64,000 nt of DNA from Zobellella taiwanensis (GTDB lineage Bacteria; Pseudomonadota; Gammaproteobacteria; Enterobacterales; Aeromonadaceae). The notes under the pieces are model-generated. The model had not been told where the DNA came from. It saw nothing but the letters and a program-made list of their open reading frames with translations, and ran no database searches. The translations under genes and the position numbers were made by a program. Every line of letters starts with the position of its first letter. Positions within the stretch are counted from its first letter, which is position 1. Location: positions 91,177-155,176 of the forward strand of contig NZ_PXYH01000007.1 of NCBI RefSeq assembly GCF_003012795.1. The letters run 5' to 3'. Of this stretch, positions 7,943 through 16,394 are shown piece by piece.

Positions 7943-9070
7943 ATGAAAGCCTTTCTCCCGCTGCTGCTGCTGTTTCCGCTTGCCGCCACCGCCGAGTGGT
8001 ATGAAGCCGAGGGCTCGGCGCCCCTCGGCCTGGGCGCCGACACCGCCCGCCAGCAGGCGCTCGAGCAGGCGCTCAGCGATGCCCTGCTGCAGGCCGGCGC
8101 TTCCCTGACCACGGTTCAGTCGGTGGTCGACGGCACCTTTGCCGGCCAGCAGCTCGATATCACCGCCCAGGGCGAGTTGATGGACTATGTCATTCTCGAC
8201 GAGCGACGTGACCAGGGCCGGCTCTGGCTCAGGGTCAGGGCCGACATCTGGCCCGGCGAAGGCCAGCAGAGCCAGTGCACCAGCCGTTATCGTCCGGGCA
8301 TCACCCTCGCCGGGCTGAGCCTGCGCCATCCGGAGCAGGGTCAGGTAGGGCAAATCTTCGCCCTGGGCGAGGCGGTAGCCGCCAAATTGGCGCAGCAACT
8401 GGGCAACAGCGTCAATCTAATGACACATCTGCCCCACCCGCTGGCCACCGATCCCCGGTTGCCGCGCAGCCCCGGCCTGCGCAAGGGCAGCGACGTGCTC
8501 GCCAGCCAGCAGCAGTCGCGGCTGCTGTTGAGCGGGGTGATCGAGGATATCAGCATCAGCGACGGCCACTGGACCAAATGGACCTTTTCCGAGATCCCCC
8601 GCCAGTTCAGCCTGTCCATCACCCTGGAAGACACCCTGACCGGCGACACCCTGCTGCACCAGCGCTACCAGACCCAGTCCGCCTGGACGTTCAAAAAACA
8701 CGACAGGGTCAATGTACACGACCACGGTTTCTGGCAATCGGCCTACGGCCAGGCGGTGGCGCAGCTGCTGCTGCGCGTGGGTCGCGAAGTGGTACAGGCC
8801 CAGTCCTGCATGAAGGCGGTTGGCAACATACTGCAGCAGTCGGAAGAAGGCATACTGATGGATCTGGGCCGCCAGGCCGGCATCCAGGTCGGCGATCGCT
8901 TCACCCTGCTGCACCGGCGCCAGCTGCAACCCGGCTATTACAGCGAAACCTCCTCCCAGGCCCAGTTCGTTGTGCGCCAAAGCCATCTCGACTACAGCCT
9001 GCTGGTGCCTGCCGACGCCGGAGCCCGCCAGGTTCGCGTCATGCCCGGCGACCGGCTGAGCCAGCTGTAA
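7943..9070 (+). CDS. flgT: Flagellar H-ring assembly protein FlgT
   Basis: Periplasmic protein that builds the H ring and helps place the MotX/MotY T ring in sodium-driven polar motors. The 375 residues start with a signal peptide (cleavage about residue 17, LAATA). They continue with the FlgT N domain (WYEAEGSAPLG...ARQQALEQALSDALLQAGA), middle domain and a C-terminal domain. Divergent from flgO-flgP. Together flgO, flgP and flgT imply a Vibrio/Aeromonas-type polar flagellum. Confidence 0.92.
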   Translation: MKAFLPLLLLFPLAATAEWYEAEGSAPLGLGADTARQQALEQALSDALLQAGASLTTVQSVVDGTFAGQQLDITAQGELMDYVILDERRDQGRLWLRVRADIWPGEGQQSQCTSRYRPGITLAGLSLRHPEQGQVGQIFALGEAVAAKLAQQLGNSVNLMTHLPHPLATDPRLPRSPGLRKGSDVLASQQQSRLLLSGVIEDISISDGHWTKWTFSEIPRQFSLSITLEDTLTGDTLLHQRYQTQSAWTFKKHDRVNVHDHGFWQSAYGQAVAQLLLRVGREVVQAQSCMKAVGNILQQSEEGILMDLGRQAGIQVGDRFTLLHRRQLQPGYYSETSSQAQFVVRQSHLDYSLLVPADAGARQVRVMPGDRLSQL

Positions 9071-9154
9071 CCGGCCGATTGACTACTTTGCAGGCAAACA
9101 ACAGCGCCGCCGTTGCGCCCGGCGGCGAAATTTGCAATATTGTGCAGCCGTTGC

Positions 9155-9229
9155 GTCCCCGTAGTTTAATGGATAAAACAAGCCCCTCCTAAGGGTTAGA
9201 TGCAGGTTCGATTCCTGCCGGGGACGCCA
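9155..9229 (+). tRNA. argW: tRNA-Arg (anticodon CCT)
   Basis: A 75-nt cloverleaf including CCA. The acceptor stem GTCCCCG pairs with CGGGGAC (9219-9225), the anticodon loop reads CTCCTAA with anticodon CCT, and the T arm is GCAGGTTCGATTCCTGC. It decodes AGG. Its sequence is close to E. coli argW, a frequent attachment site for integrative elements, but no integrase or direct repeat of its 3' end follows here. Confidence 0.95.
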
Positions 9230-9296
9230 GCTTCTTCCCATGATTTCCCGATCCATTTCCGTTACATTGGCAGCCTGGCCATCACAGGAGTCTGCC

Positions 9297-10127
9297 ATGA
9301 CCCGTTCCGTTCTCATTACCGGCTGTTCTTCCGGCATCGGCGAATGCGCCGCCCACCACCTGCAGGCCAGGGGATTCAGGGTCATCGCCTCGGCCCGCCG
9401 GGAGCAGGACGTCACGCGCCTGCAACAGCAGGGGCTGGCCGCGGTGCGGCTGGACCTGGCCGACGAGGCCAGCATCGAAGAGGGCGTCGCCCAGGCGCTG
9501 GCCCTCACCGGCGGCGAGCTGTACGGCCTGTTCAACAACGGTGCCTACGGCCAGCCGGGGGCAGTGGAGGACTTGCCGACCCGGGCCCTGCGCCAGCAAT
9601 TTGAGACCAACCTGTTCGGCACCCACCACCTGATCCGGCAGGTGTTGCCGGTCATGCTGCAAGCCGGCAGCGGGCGCATCATCCAGAACAGCTCGGTGCT
9701 GGGGCTGGTCGCCATGGCCTATCGCGGCGCCTACAACGCCTCCAAGTTCGCCCTCGAGGGCTACACCGATACCCTGCGCCTGGAACTGCACGGCACCGGT
9801 GTCCAGGTCAGCCTGATCGAGCCCGGCCCCATCGAAACCCGCTTCCGGGCCAATGCCCGGGAGGCGTTTTTGCGCCATATCGATCCGGAGCAAAGCAGGC
9901 ACCGGCAAGGCTACCGGCAAACGCTTGCCAGGCTGCAAAAGCCCGGCCCCAGTTCCCGCTACAGCCTGCCGGCCGAGGCCTGCATGCCGCCGCTGTTGCA
10001 CGCCCTGGACAGCCGGCGGCCGAAAACCCGCTATCCGGTGACCCGCGCCACCCTGATGATGGCCTGGCTGCGCCGCCTGCTCAGCGATCGAGCACTGGAC
10101 CGGCTGTTGCTGAAGGCCGGAGGCTGA
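9297..10127 (+). CDS. Short-chain dehydrogenase/reductase, NAD(P)-dependent
   Basis: A classical SDR oxidoreductase of unknown substrate. The start at ATG 9297 has an AGGAG site six bases upstream and begins at the Rossmann strand (MTRSVLITGCSSGIGE), with the cofactor motif TGxxxGIG at residues 8-15. NNG is at 80-82 in place of NNAG, Ser is near 133, and the catalytic YNASK is Y146-K150. The PG motif after strand 6 (IEPGPIETRF) is present. At 276 residues it resembles the YbbO-like group. It stands alone between tRNA-Arg and a convergent DUF1904 gene. Confidence 0.88.
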   Translation: MTRSVLITGCSSGIGECAAHHLQARGFRVIASARREQDVTRLQQQGLAAVRLDLADEASIEEGVAQALALTGGELYGLFNNGAYGQPGAVEDLPTRALRQQFETNLFGTHHLIRQVLPVMLQAGSGRIIQNSSVLGLVAMAYRGAYNASKFALEGYTDTLRLELHGTGVQVSLIEPGPIETRFRANAREAFLRHIDPEQSRHRQGYRQTLARLQKPGPSSRYSLPAEACMPPLLHALDSRRPKTRYPVTRATLMMAWLRRLLSDRALDRLLLKAGG

Positions 10128-10142
10128 ACCGCCGCCCGGCGT

Positions 10143-10475
10143 TCAGAAATGGCGGCCGTTTTCGTAGTAGTTGCGCCCTTCCAGCCGGGTGAACACCACT
10201 GTGATGTCGGCCTCTTCGCCCAGCCTGGCGCGCAGCGCCTCGGTAATGGCCGCCGCCACCCGGTCCTGCACCTCCAGCGGGCGCTCGAACCACAGCACTT
10301 CCACCAGGGGAAAACCGGCCACCACCTGCCCCAGCTGGACAAATTCGGCAGGAATAAATTCCAGGGTAAAGTCGTCCTTGGGGCTGTCGGTCATCGGTGC
10401 CAGGGTATCGACCAGGGTCTTGCTGATGTGTTTGACCGTATCCCGGCTGACGCCACGAAAACGCAGGTGGGGCAT
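10143..10475 (-). CDS. DUF1904 family protein (tautomerase-like)
   Basis: Small 110-residue protein starting MPHLRFRGVS and containing the DUF1904 pattern (FIPAEFVQLG...PLVEVLWFERPLEVQDRVAAAI...VVFTRLEGRNYYENGRHF). The family resembles the 4-oxalocrotonate tautomerase fold. It lacks an obvious Pro1 after removal of Met only if the initiator is retained (sequence Met-Pro), so a catalytic Pro is possible. No reaction is established. Convergent with the SDR gene and divergent from the TraB-like gene. Confidence 0.75.
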   Translation of the reverse strand: MPHLRFRGVSRDTVKHISKTLVDTLAPMTDSPKDDFTLEFIPAEFVQLGQVVAGFPLVEVLWFERPLEVQDRVAAAITEALRARLGEEADITVVFTRLEGRNYYENGRHF

Positions 10476-10550
10476 GATGCTATCCTTATTTATCTGTTCA
10501 CAACGATACCGGCATCATAATCAAAGCCGTAGTACAAAACAGTGGGGCCC

Positions 10551-11402
10551 ATGAAAATTTTATTGCATACCTTGTTATGGCTGTGGTGTACCCAGGCCCT
10601 GGCCGCACCGGCCCTGTGGTCCGCCACCCGGGGCGAGCAACAGCTGTGGCTGTTCGGCTCCATCCACCTTGCCGACGAGCGACTGGCCCGGCTGCCGCCA
10701 CTGCTGTTGCAGGCCCTGGAGCAGAGCGAATTACTGCTGCTGGAGGTCGATCCCCTGGCCATTACGCCGGACAGCCTGGGCTCGGTGATCGAGCCGGACA
10801 CCGACTGGCAGGCGCGTTTGGGCGCGCCCCTGGCGCAGGAGCTGGCCACGACCGTGGCCACCAGCGGGCAGCCGGGCCTGCGCCGGCTGCCGCCCTGGTT
10901 CGCCGCGCTGCAGCTGACCCAGCTCAAGGCCGCCGAACTGGGCTTTCACAGCCACCAGGGGGTCGATATGCAGCTGCGCATGCTGGCCCGGCAACAATCC
11001 CTGCCGGTGGCCGGGCTCGAATCGCCGACCCTGGTGCTGGGGCTGCTCGGCTCCATGCACCAACGGCAACTGGAAGCGGACTTCGTGCGCCACAGCCTGG
11101 ACGAAATGACGCAGATGGCGGACCACCTCGAGCGCCTGATGGAAACCTGGCTGAGCGGCGACGAACAGGCCTTGCTGACGCTGTTGCGCGAGCAGCCCGG
11201 CCCCCGGCTCGGCCGCTTCATCGAGCAGGAGCTGCTGCACTCACGCAACCGGCTGTGGCTGGAGCGGCTGGAACAACTGGCTCCCAAACGGGCGCTGATG
11301 GTGGTCGGCGCCCTCCACCTCTACGGCGAGCAGGGCATCATCGCCCTGCTCGCCGATGCCGGTTATACACTTAGCAAAACTGAGGATATAACGCTTTATT
11401 GA
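10551..11402 (+). CDS. TraB/GumN family protein
   Basis: A 283-residue exported protein of the TraB/GumN (PF01963-type) family. The ATG at 10551 begins a signal peptide (MKILLHTLLWLWCTQALAA); a GTG three codons upstream is possible but less likely. Family motifs: LWLFGSIHLADERL near residue 35 (GxxH) and VVGALHLYGEQG near the C-terminus (GxxH), the two conserved His-containing turns thought to form a metal-dependent active site. Substrate unknown. Confidence 0.85.
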   Translation: MKILLHTLLWLWCTQALAAPALWSATRGEQQLWLFGSIHLADERLARLPPLLLQALEQSELLLLEVDPLAITPDSLGSVIEPDTDWQARLGAPLAQELATTVATSGQPGLRRLPPWFAALQLTQLKAAELGFHSHQGVDMQLRMLARQQSLPVAGLESPTLVLGLLGSMHQRQLEADFVRHSLDEMTQMADHLERLMETWLSGDEQALLTLLREQPGPRLGRFIEQELLHSRNRLWLERLEQLAPKRALMVVGALHLYGEQGIIALLADAGYTLSKTEDITLY

Positions 11403-11472
11403 TCAGGATCAGCATCAGCCGGCGCCGGCCCGTTAAGATGCAGCCATAGAGCACACGAAAGGAGACGGATCT

Positions 11473-11613
11473 ATGGCATTCTGGCTTGATTTGATGTTTG
11501 GCAGCGACGTCGGCTTGATGTCCATGCTGGTGATAATTGCGACTGTGCTGTTGATCAGTTTCTATGCCGGCTACTTTGTCTACAAGGTCATGAAGTCCGA
11601 ACCCGGCCGTTAA
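11473..11613 (+). CDS. DUF3149 small membrane protein
   Basis: A 46-residue micro-protein starting MAFWLDLMFGSDVGLMSML, with one transmembrane helix (VIIATVLLISFYAGYFVYKV) and a short basic tail. A strong AAAGGAGA ribosome binding site precedes ATG 11473. The sequence fits the DUF3149 family of single-pass inner-membrane proteins found next to various genes in gammaproteobacteria. Function unknown. Confidence 0.8.
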   Translation: MAFWLDLMFGSDVGLMSMLVIIATVLLISFYAGYFVYKVMKSEPGR

Positions 11614-11725
11614 CCCGCGTTAATCAACGGTGGGCCCCGACCTCCTCCTCCCCCGGGGTCCGCCGTTTCCTCCCGCCCCCAACTTGCTTATACTGCGGCT
11701 ATTCCCTGCCAGAGGAGCCGCCGCC

Positions 11726-12310
11726 ATGACCCCTTGTTCCGAATGGTCGTCCTTCGTGGACGAACTGGATGGACTGACCCCCTTGTGCCAGGATACCCAG
11801 CCGGCCGTCCGCCGCCCCGGGCGGGATAACGCCAGCCTGGCCGCCCGGCGCCAGGCCGCCGAAACCGACCGCCAGGCCTGCGAGCCCGCCCTGTCGCTGG
11901 AGCAGGTCAGCCTGCTGCGCCCGGACGATATCGTCAGCTACAAGAAAGACGGCGTGCAGGAAGGCGTGTTCCGCAAGCTGCGCCTCGGCAAGTACCCCTG
12001 CGAAGCCCGCCTGGATCTGCACCAGCATACCGTGGAGCAGGCCCGCCGCGCCCTGCTCGGCTTTGTGCGCAACTGCCTGCGGCAGGATCTGCGCGCCGTC
12101 ATGGTGGTGCACGGCAAGGGCGAGCGCAGCCAGCCCCAGGCACTGCTCAAAAGTTATGTCTCCGGCTGGCTGCCCCAGTTGCCCGAAGTACTCGCCTGCC
12201 ACAGCGCCCTGCGCCTCCATGGCGGCAGCGGCAGCCTCTATGTGCTGCTGCGCAAAAGCGAACGGGCCAAACAGGAAACCCGCGAACGCCTTCAGAGCCG
12301 ACAAGGCTGA
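11726..12310 (+). CDS. smrA: Smr-domain protein SmrA (YdaL-like)
   Basis: Putative DNA/RNA endonuclease of the small MutS-related family, lacking MutS domains. ATG 11726 has an AGAGGAG site and gives 194 residues, close to E. coli SmrA. The Smr domain occupies about residues 90-185: LDLHQHTVEQARRALLGFV (LDLH motif), AVMVVHGKGERS (HGKG motif) and ALRLHGGSGSLYVLLRK. It precedes the M32 peptidase gene by 26 bp and may be co-transcribed. Confidence 0.88.
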   Translation: MTPCSEWSSFVDELDGLTPLCQDTQPAVRRPGRDNASLAARRQAAETDRQACEPALSLEQVSLLRPDDIVSYKKDGVQEGVFRKLRLGKYPCEARLDLHQHTVEQARRALLGFVRNCLRQDLRAVMVVHGKGERSQPQALLKSYVSGWLPQLPEVLACHSALRLHGGSGSLYVLLRKSERAKQETRERLQSRQG

Positions 12311-12336
12311 ACACCGACAAGATACAAGGAAACCCC

Positions 12337-13812
12337 ATGTCCTATTCAACGCTGGCGAACCACTTTGAACAGTTGCACCACCTGCAACACCTGGGTGCCA
12401 TATGTGGCTGGGATCAGGCCACCATGATGCCGCCCGGGGGCAACGAAGCCAGGGCCAATGCCCTCGGAACCCTGGCGGAGCTCTGCCATCGCCAGTTGCA
12501 GGACGAACGGCTGGCGGACTGGTTTGCCGCCGCCGAAGAAGAGTCTCTCAATCCCGGCCAGCAGGCCAGTCTGGCCGAAATGCGCCGGGCCTGGCGCGAT
12601 GCCACCCTGTTGCCGGCGGACCTGGTCCGGGCCCGCTCCCTGGCCGGCTCCCGCTGCGAGCACGCCTGGCGCAGCCTGCGCCCGGCCAATGACTGGGCCG
12701 GTTTTTTACCCCTGTTCGAGGAGGTGGTCGCCCTGTCGCGGGAAGCCGCCGCCGCCCGGGCCGACGCGCTCGGCCTGTCCCGCTACGACAGCCTGCTGGA
12801 ACTCTATGAGCCGGGCATGCGCGGCGCCACCCTGGATCCGCTGTTCGCCCAACTGCGCGGCTGGCTGTTGCCGCTGATCGACGAAGTCCGGGAAAAACAG
12901 CGGGGCGAGCCGGTCCTGCCGCCCGCCGGGCCCTTCCCCATTGCCGGGCAAAAGGCGCTGGGGCTCGATGTCATGAATCTGCTCGGCTTCGATTTCAACC
13001 ACGGCCGGCTCGACGTCAGCGTCCATCCCTTCTGCGGGGGAGTGAGCGAAGACGTGCGCCTGACCACCCGCTATGACGAGCAGGACGTGGCCCAGGCGCT
13101 GATGGGCATCATCCACGAAACCGGCCATGCCCGCTATGAACAGGGGCTGCCTGCAGCCTGGCGCGCGCTGCCGGTGGGCCAGGCCAGATCCATGGGCGTG
13201 CATGAGTCCCAGAGCCTGTTTTTCGAGATGCAGCTGGCCCGCCATCCGGCCTTTCTGGCCCGGCTCTCGCCCCTGCTGGAGCGCCACTTCGGGTCCCAGC
13301 CCGCCTTCGCCCCCGACAACCTGGCCCGGCTTTATACCCGGGTCGAGCCCGGGCGTATCCGGGTGGATGCGGACGAAGTGACCTACCCGGCCCACGTCAT
13401 GCTGCGCTACGACATCGAGCGGGATCTGATGGAAGGACGGCTCGAACCACGCCACCTGCCCGAACGCTGGGACCAGCTGATGCAGGACTACCTGGGACTC
13501 GATACCCGGGGCGACTACCGCAACGGCTGCCTGCAGGACATCCATTGGACCGACGGCAGCTTCGGCTATTTTCCCAGCTACACCCTGGGCGCCCTGTATG
13601 CCGCCCAACTGGAGGAAGCCCTTGGCCGCCAGCTGGGCCCCCTGGATGATCTCATCGGCCAAGATCCCGGCGCCATTTTCGACTGGCTGGACCAACACAT
13701 CTGGCGCCACGGCAGCCTGCTCGATACCGCCGAACTGTTGCGCCGGGCCAGCGGCCAGGCGCTCGATCCGGAGCCCTTCCGGCGCCATTTGCGACAGCGC
13801 TATCTCGGCTGA
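12337..13812 (+). CDS. Carboxypeptidase Taq, M32 metallopeptidase
   Basis: Zinc-dependent carboxypeptidase that removes C-terminal residues from peptides in the cytoplasm. The 491 residues include the zinc motif HETGH at 260-264 and the downstream Glu ligand in HESQS (E290). The family motif HPFCGG is near 230, and GYFPSYTLGALYAAQL lies in the C-terminal part. Length matches the roughly 500-residue M32 family. Confidence 0.95.
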   Translation: MSYSTLANHFEQLHHLQHLGAICGWDQATMMPPGGNEARANALGTLAELCHRQLQDERLADWFAAAEEESLNPGQQASLAEMRRAWRDATLLPADLVRARSLAGSRCEHAWRSLRPANDWAGFLPLFEEVVALSREAAAARADALGLSRYDSLLELYEPGMRGATLDPLFAQLRGWLLPLIDEVREKQRGEPVLPPAGPFPIAGQKALGLDVMNLLGFDFNHGRLDVSVHPFCGGVSEDVRLTTRYDEQDVAQALMGIIHETGHARYEQGLPAAWRALPVGQARSMGVHESQSLFFEMQLARHPAFLARLSPLLERHFGSQPAFAPDNLARLYTRVEPGRIRVDADEVTYPAHVMLRYDIERDLMEGRLEPRHLPERWDQLMQDYLGLDTRGDYRNGCLQDIHWTDGSFGYFPSYTLGALYAAQLEEALGRQLGPLDDLIGQDPGAIFDWLDQHIWRHGSLLDTAELLRRASGQALDPEPFRRHLRQRYLG

Positions 13813-13877
13813 TTAAGACTATGCTGAAATAACGAGGGGCGCAGGGACTGCGCCCGCCGGGCCGGGGAGGGCCAGGG

Positions 13878-14255
13878 ATGGACGGAAAACACCCCCGCCA
13901 CCAGTTGGTGGTATTCTACGACGGTGCCTGCGAGGGCTGCGTGAAGGACAGGGCCCGCTACGAGCGCTGGGCCGGTGACGCCGGCCGAGACATTTACTGG
14001 TTCGACATCACCGGCCGGGAAGACGTCCTGCTCAGCCTCGGCATCAGCCCGCAAAAGGCCCTGCAGGAGCTGCACGTGCAGACCGCCAGCGGCGATATTT
14101 ATTCCGAACTCGACGCCTACATCCTGCTGATGAAACGCCTGCCCCGGCTGCGATGGCTGGCCTGGATCATCGGCCTGCCGGTGATCCGCCCCTGCCTGTC
14201 CTGGCTCTACCGCCACTGGGTCCGCAACCGCCTGGAGCAGCAGGGCCGGATGTAA
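13878..14255 (+). CDS. DCC family thiol-disulfide oxidoreductase-like protein
   Basis: A 125-residue DUF393/DCC protein with the hallmark YDGACEGC near residues 15-22, resembling a thioredoxin-like CxxC. The middle carries ELDAYILLMKRLPRLRWL and the end is a basic hydrophobic helix (IGLPVIRPCLSWLYRHWVRNR). Members are assumed to have redox activity, but none is assigned. It precedes the FabH-like gene by about 110 bp. Confidence 0.82.
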   Translation: MDGKHPRHQLVVFYDGACEGCVKDRARYERWAGDAGRDIYWFDITGREDVLLSLGISPQKALQELHVQTASGDIYSELDAYILLMKRLPRLRWLAWIIGLPVIRPCLSWLYRHWVRNRLEQQGRM

Positions 14256-14368
14256 GCCGGCGGCGGGGTTAGAGCCCGGACTCGGGAATTGTTACCCGGC
14301 CATGACAGCCCGGTCCCGCTGGGGCATAATCGACCCACAAGCCCCGTTGCACACAGAGACCTATCGCC

Positions 14369-15454
14369 ATGCGTTATGCCCATATCACCGGCTGGGGCAA
14401 GTGCCTGCCGCCGGCCAAGCTCAGCAATGAAGACCTCGGTCGCTTCCTCGATACCTCGGACGAATGGATCCGCACCCGCACCGGCATCCGCTCCCGCCGT
14501 ATCGCCCATGTGGATACCTCGGCGCTGGCCACCGTGGCCGCCCGCCATGCCCTGGCCGCCGCCGGGCTCGAACCTGCACAACTGGACGGCATCATACTGG
14601 CCACCGCCAGCCCCGACAGCCTGGTGCCCAGCGCCGCCTCGGCCGTGCAGAAAAACCTGGGCATCCCCACCGCCGCCGTGTTCGACATCAACGCCGCCTG
14701 CACCGGTTTTATTTATGGCCTGAGCGTGGGTTCGGCCCTGATCAAGGCCGGCAGCATGGAACGGGTTCTGGTGATTGGCGCCGAGCGGCTGACCCATTAT
14801 CTGGACTGGACCAAGCGGGATACCGCCGTCTTGTTCGGCGACGGCGCCGGAGCCGTGGTGCTGGAAGCGGGCACCGAGCCGCTGGGGCTGATCGCCGACA
14901 AGCTCGGCTGCGATGCCGAGGCCAGGGAAATACTGGCGGTGCCGGACTCGGGCACCTCCCGCCACCGCTTCGCCCATGTGGACGGCCTGTTCAGCGTCAA
15001 TTTCGAAGGCAAGGAGATCTTCAAGCGGGCGGTCAAGGGCATGGGCGAAGCCGCCGCCGCCGTGCTGGCCCAGGCCGGAGTCGGCGAGCAGGACATCGAT
15101 CTGCTGCTGCCGCACCAGGCCAATATCCGCATCATAGAAACCCTAGCCAAAAAAATGGCGCTGCCCGACGACAAGGTGATGGTGAACATCGCCGATTACG
15201 GCAATACCTCCGCCGCCACCGTGCCCATCGCCCTGTGCGAAGCCCTGGAGCAGGGCCGCATCCGCCCCGGAGCCCTGCTGCTCACCGCCGCTTTCGGTGC
15301 CGGCCTGACCTGGGGTGCCGGCCTGATCCGCTGGGGTGAGCGCATCACTCCCCGGGCCGTGTGCGACGCCACCCTGCCCCCCTGCGAGAAAAGCGCCCTG
15401 GAACTGCTGGAGCCGGCCATTGCCGGGTGCCGACGGGCCCACCTCGACGACTGA
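14369..15454 (+). CDS. Beta-ketoacyl-ACP synthase III (FabH-like, long form)
   Basis: Condensing enzyme of the KAS III family, joining an acyl-CoA starter to malonyl-ACP. Catalytic residues are visible: C111 in NAACTGF, H249 in LLPHQANIR and N279 in YGNTSA. At 361 residues it is longer than E. coli FabH (317), with a C-terminal tail of about 30 residues after the final strand. This resembles the FabH2-type paralogues that can use medium or long starters. It is not next to other fab genes, so it is probably a second, specialised KAS III. Confidence 0.88.
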   Translation: MRYAHITGWGKCLPPAKLSNEDLGRFLDTSDEWIRTRTGIRSRRIAHVDTSALATVAARHALAAAGLEPAQLDGIILATASPDSLVPSAASAVQKNLGIPTAAVFDINAACTGFIYGLSVGSALIKAGSMERVLVIGAERLTHYLDWTKRDTAVLFGDGAGAVVLEAGTEPLGLIADKLGCDAEAREILAVPDSGTSRHRFAHVDGLFSVNFEGKEIFKRAVKGMGEAAAAVLAQAGVGEQDIDLLLPHQANIRIIETLAKKMALPDDKVMVNIADYGNTSAATVPIALCEALEQGRIRPGALLLTAAFGAGLTWGAGLIRWGERITPRAVCDATLPPCEKSALELLEPAIAGCRRAHLDD

Positions 15455-15470
15455 GCGTTAGCTGCCGCCG

Positions 15471-15947
15471 TCAGGCGGTGGCATGCACCGCGTTCAGCAC
15501 ATCAAGCATGCGTTCGGGCTGCACCATAAGCCCAGTTTTGAGGCTGCCGTCCAGCCGGGCCAGGGTACGGGGGTTGAGGTTGCCACTCACTTCCGCCGGC
15601 AATGCCCGATCCGAAACCCGCAGCGGTTCGGCGCGCATCGCCAGCAACAGACGCAGGCTGTCCTGATGCAGGCCGCCGGCCAGGGCGGACAGCTGGGGCG
15701 CTCGCAGGGCATCTTCTTCGTTGGCATAGAGGGGGTTGGCGGCCGGCAGATCGAAGTAGCGGCGCCAGTCGGGCTCGCCCTGCTCGTTCTTTGGCTCGTC
15801 GATGCGCGGCAGATCCCGGGCATCTTCCGAAATCAACGCCAGCAGCAGGCCAAAGTCGCCACGACGGCCCTGGTGGACGGCCTGGTTAAGGCTGTCACCG
15901 AGCTGGCTGTCGTTCACTAGCAGGTTGGCGTGGATCTCTGGCAGCAT
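15471..15947 (-). CDS. VC2046/SO_2500 family protein (uncharacterised)
   Basis: A 158-residue cytoplasmic protein beginning MLPEIHANLLVNDSQLGDSLN. No catalytic motif is apparent. The sequence resembles a conserved Vibrio/Shewanella family known only by locus names. No clear ribosome binding site precedes the ATG at 15947. It is convergent with the FabH-like gene and divergent from the tRNA-Tyr genes. Function unknown. Confidence 0.65.
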   Translation of the reverse strand: MLPEIHANLLVNDSQLGDSLNQAVHQGRRGDFGLLLALISEDARDLPRIDEPKNEQGEPDWRRYFDLPAANPLYANEEDALRAPQLSALAGGLHQDSLRLLLAMRAEPLRVSDRALPAEVSGNLNPRTLARLDGSLKTGLMVQPERMLDVLNAVHATA

Positions 15948-16027
15948 ATAAAGTGCAAATATTAGGCGTTTAAACCTTTATCGGCAGCAAACCCCATAGT
16001 TTTAGCAAATTAATTGTTTTTAAGGGG

Positions 16028-16055
16028 TTCACAACGCCGTTCATTTTGGTAGTAT
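16028..16055 (+). promoter_or_regulatory. Promoter of the tRNA-Tyr pair
   Basis: TTCACA (16028-16033) and TAGTAT (16050-16055) are 16 bp apart and followed by a GC-rich discriminator (GCGCCCC), typical of stable-RNA promoters under stringent control. The first tRNA starts at 16072. Confidence 0.65.
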
Positions 16056-16071
16056 GCGCCCCACAAAGTGT

Positions 16072-16156
16072 GGAGGGGTTCCCGAGTGGCCAAAGGGATC
16101 AGACTGTAAATCTGACGGCTCAGCCTTCACTGGTTCGAATCCAGTCCCCTCCACCA
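16072..16156 (+). tRNA. tyrT: tRNA-Tyr (anticodon GTA), copy 1
   Basis: An 85-nt type II tRNA with long variable arm and encoded CCA. Acceptor GGAGGGG pairs with CCCCTCC, the anticodon loop is CTGTAAA with GTA, and the T arm reads ACTGGTTCGAATCCAGT. It is identical to the second copy 54 bp downstream. Confidence 0.96.
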
Positions 16157-16210
16157 TCCATTCCCGATTGCCGCACGGCGGCGGTCCTGCAAGTTGAAGC
16201 GTTTACTCGT

Positions 16211-16295
16211 GGAGGGGTTCCCGAGTGGCCAAAGGGATCAGACTGTAAATCTGACGGCTCAGCCTTCACTGGTTCGAATCCAGTCCCCTCCACCA
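16211..16295 (+). tRNA. tRNA-Tyr (anticodon GTA), copy 2
   Basis: Base-for-base identical to copy 1 over 85 nt, in tandem, and probably processed from the same transcript. A strong terminator follows seven bases after the CCA. Confidence 0.96.
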
Positions 16296-16301
16296 TCATT
16301 C

Positions 16302-16330
16302 AAAGCCGGTGCCTTGCACCGGCTTTTTTG
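16302..16330 (+). terminator. Rho-independent terminator of the tRNA-Tyr operon
   Basis: GCCGGTGC (16305-16312), loop CTT, GCACCGGC (16316-16323), then TTTTTTG. Stem, loop and T-run are all ideal. Confidence 0.92.
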
Positions 16331-16361
16331 TTTGTCCGCCGTTCGCCATCCCGGCCCTGCG

Positions 16362-16391
16362 GGGCAAGCCTGCGCAACGGCAGGCTTGCCC
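16362..16391. other. Strong stem-loop after the RND permease stop
   Basis: A perfect 12-bp stem GGGCAAGCCTGC / GCAGGCTTGCCC with a six-base loop, three bases beyond the stop of the minus-strand RND gene. There is no T-run, so it may protect the 3' end of the mRNA or act as a poor terminator. Confidence 0.6.
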
Positions 16392-16394
16392 GGG

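Noticed and set aside
9155..9300. tRNA-Arg(CCT) as attachment site of an integrated element
   Set aside because: No integrase gene, no repeat of the tRNA 3' end and no change in composition follow it.
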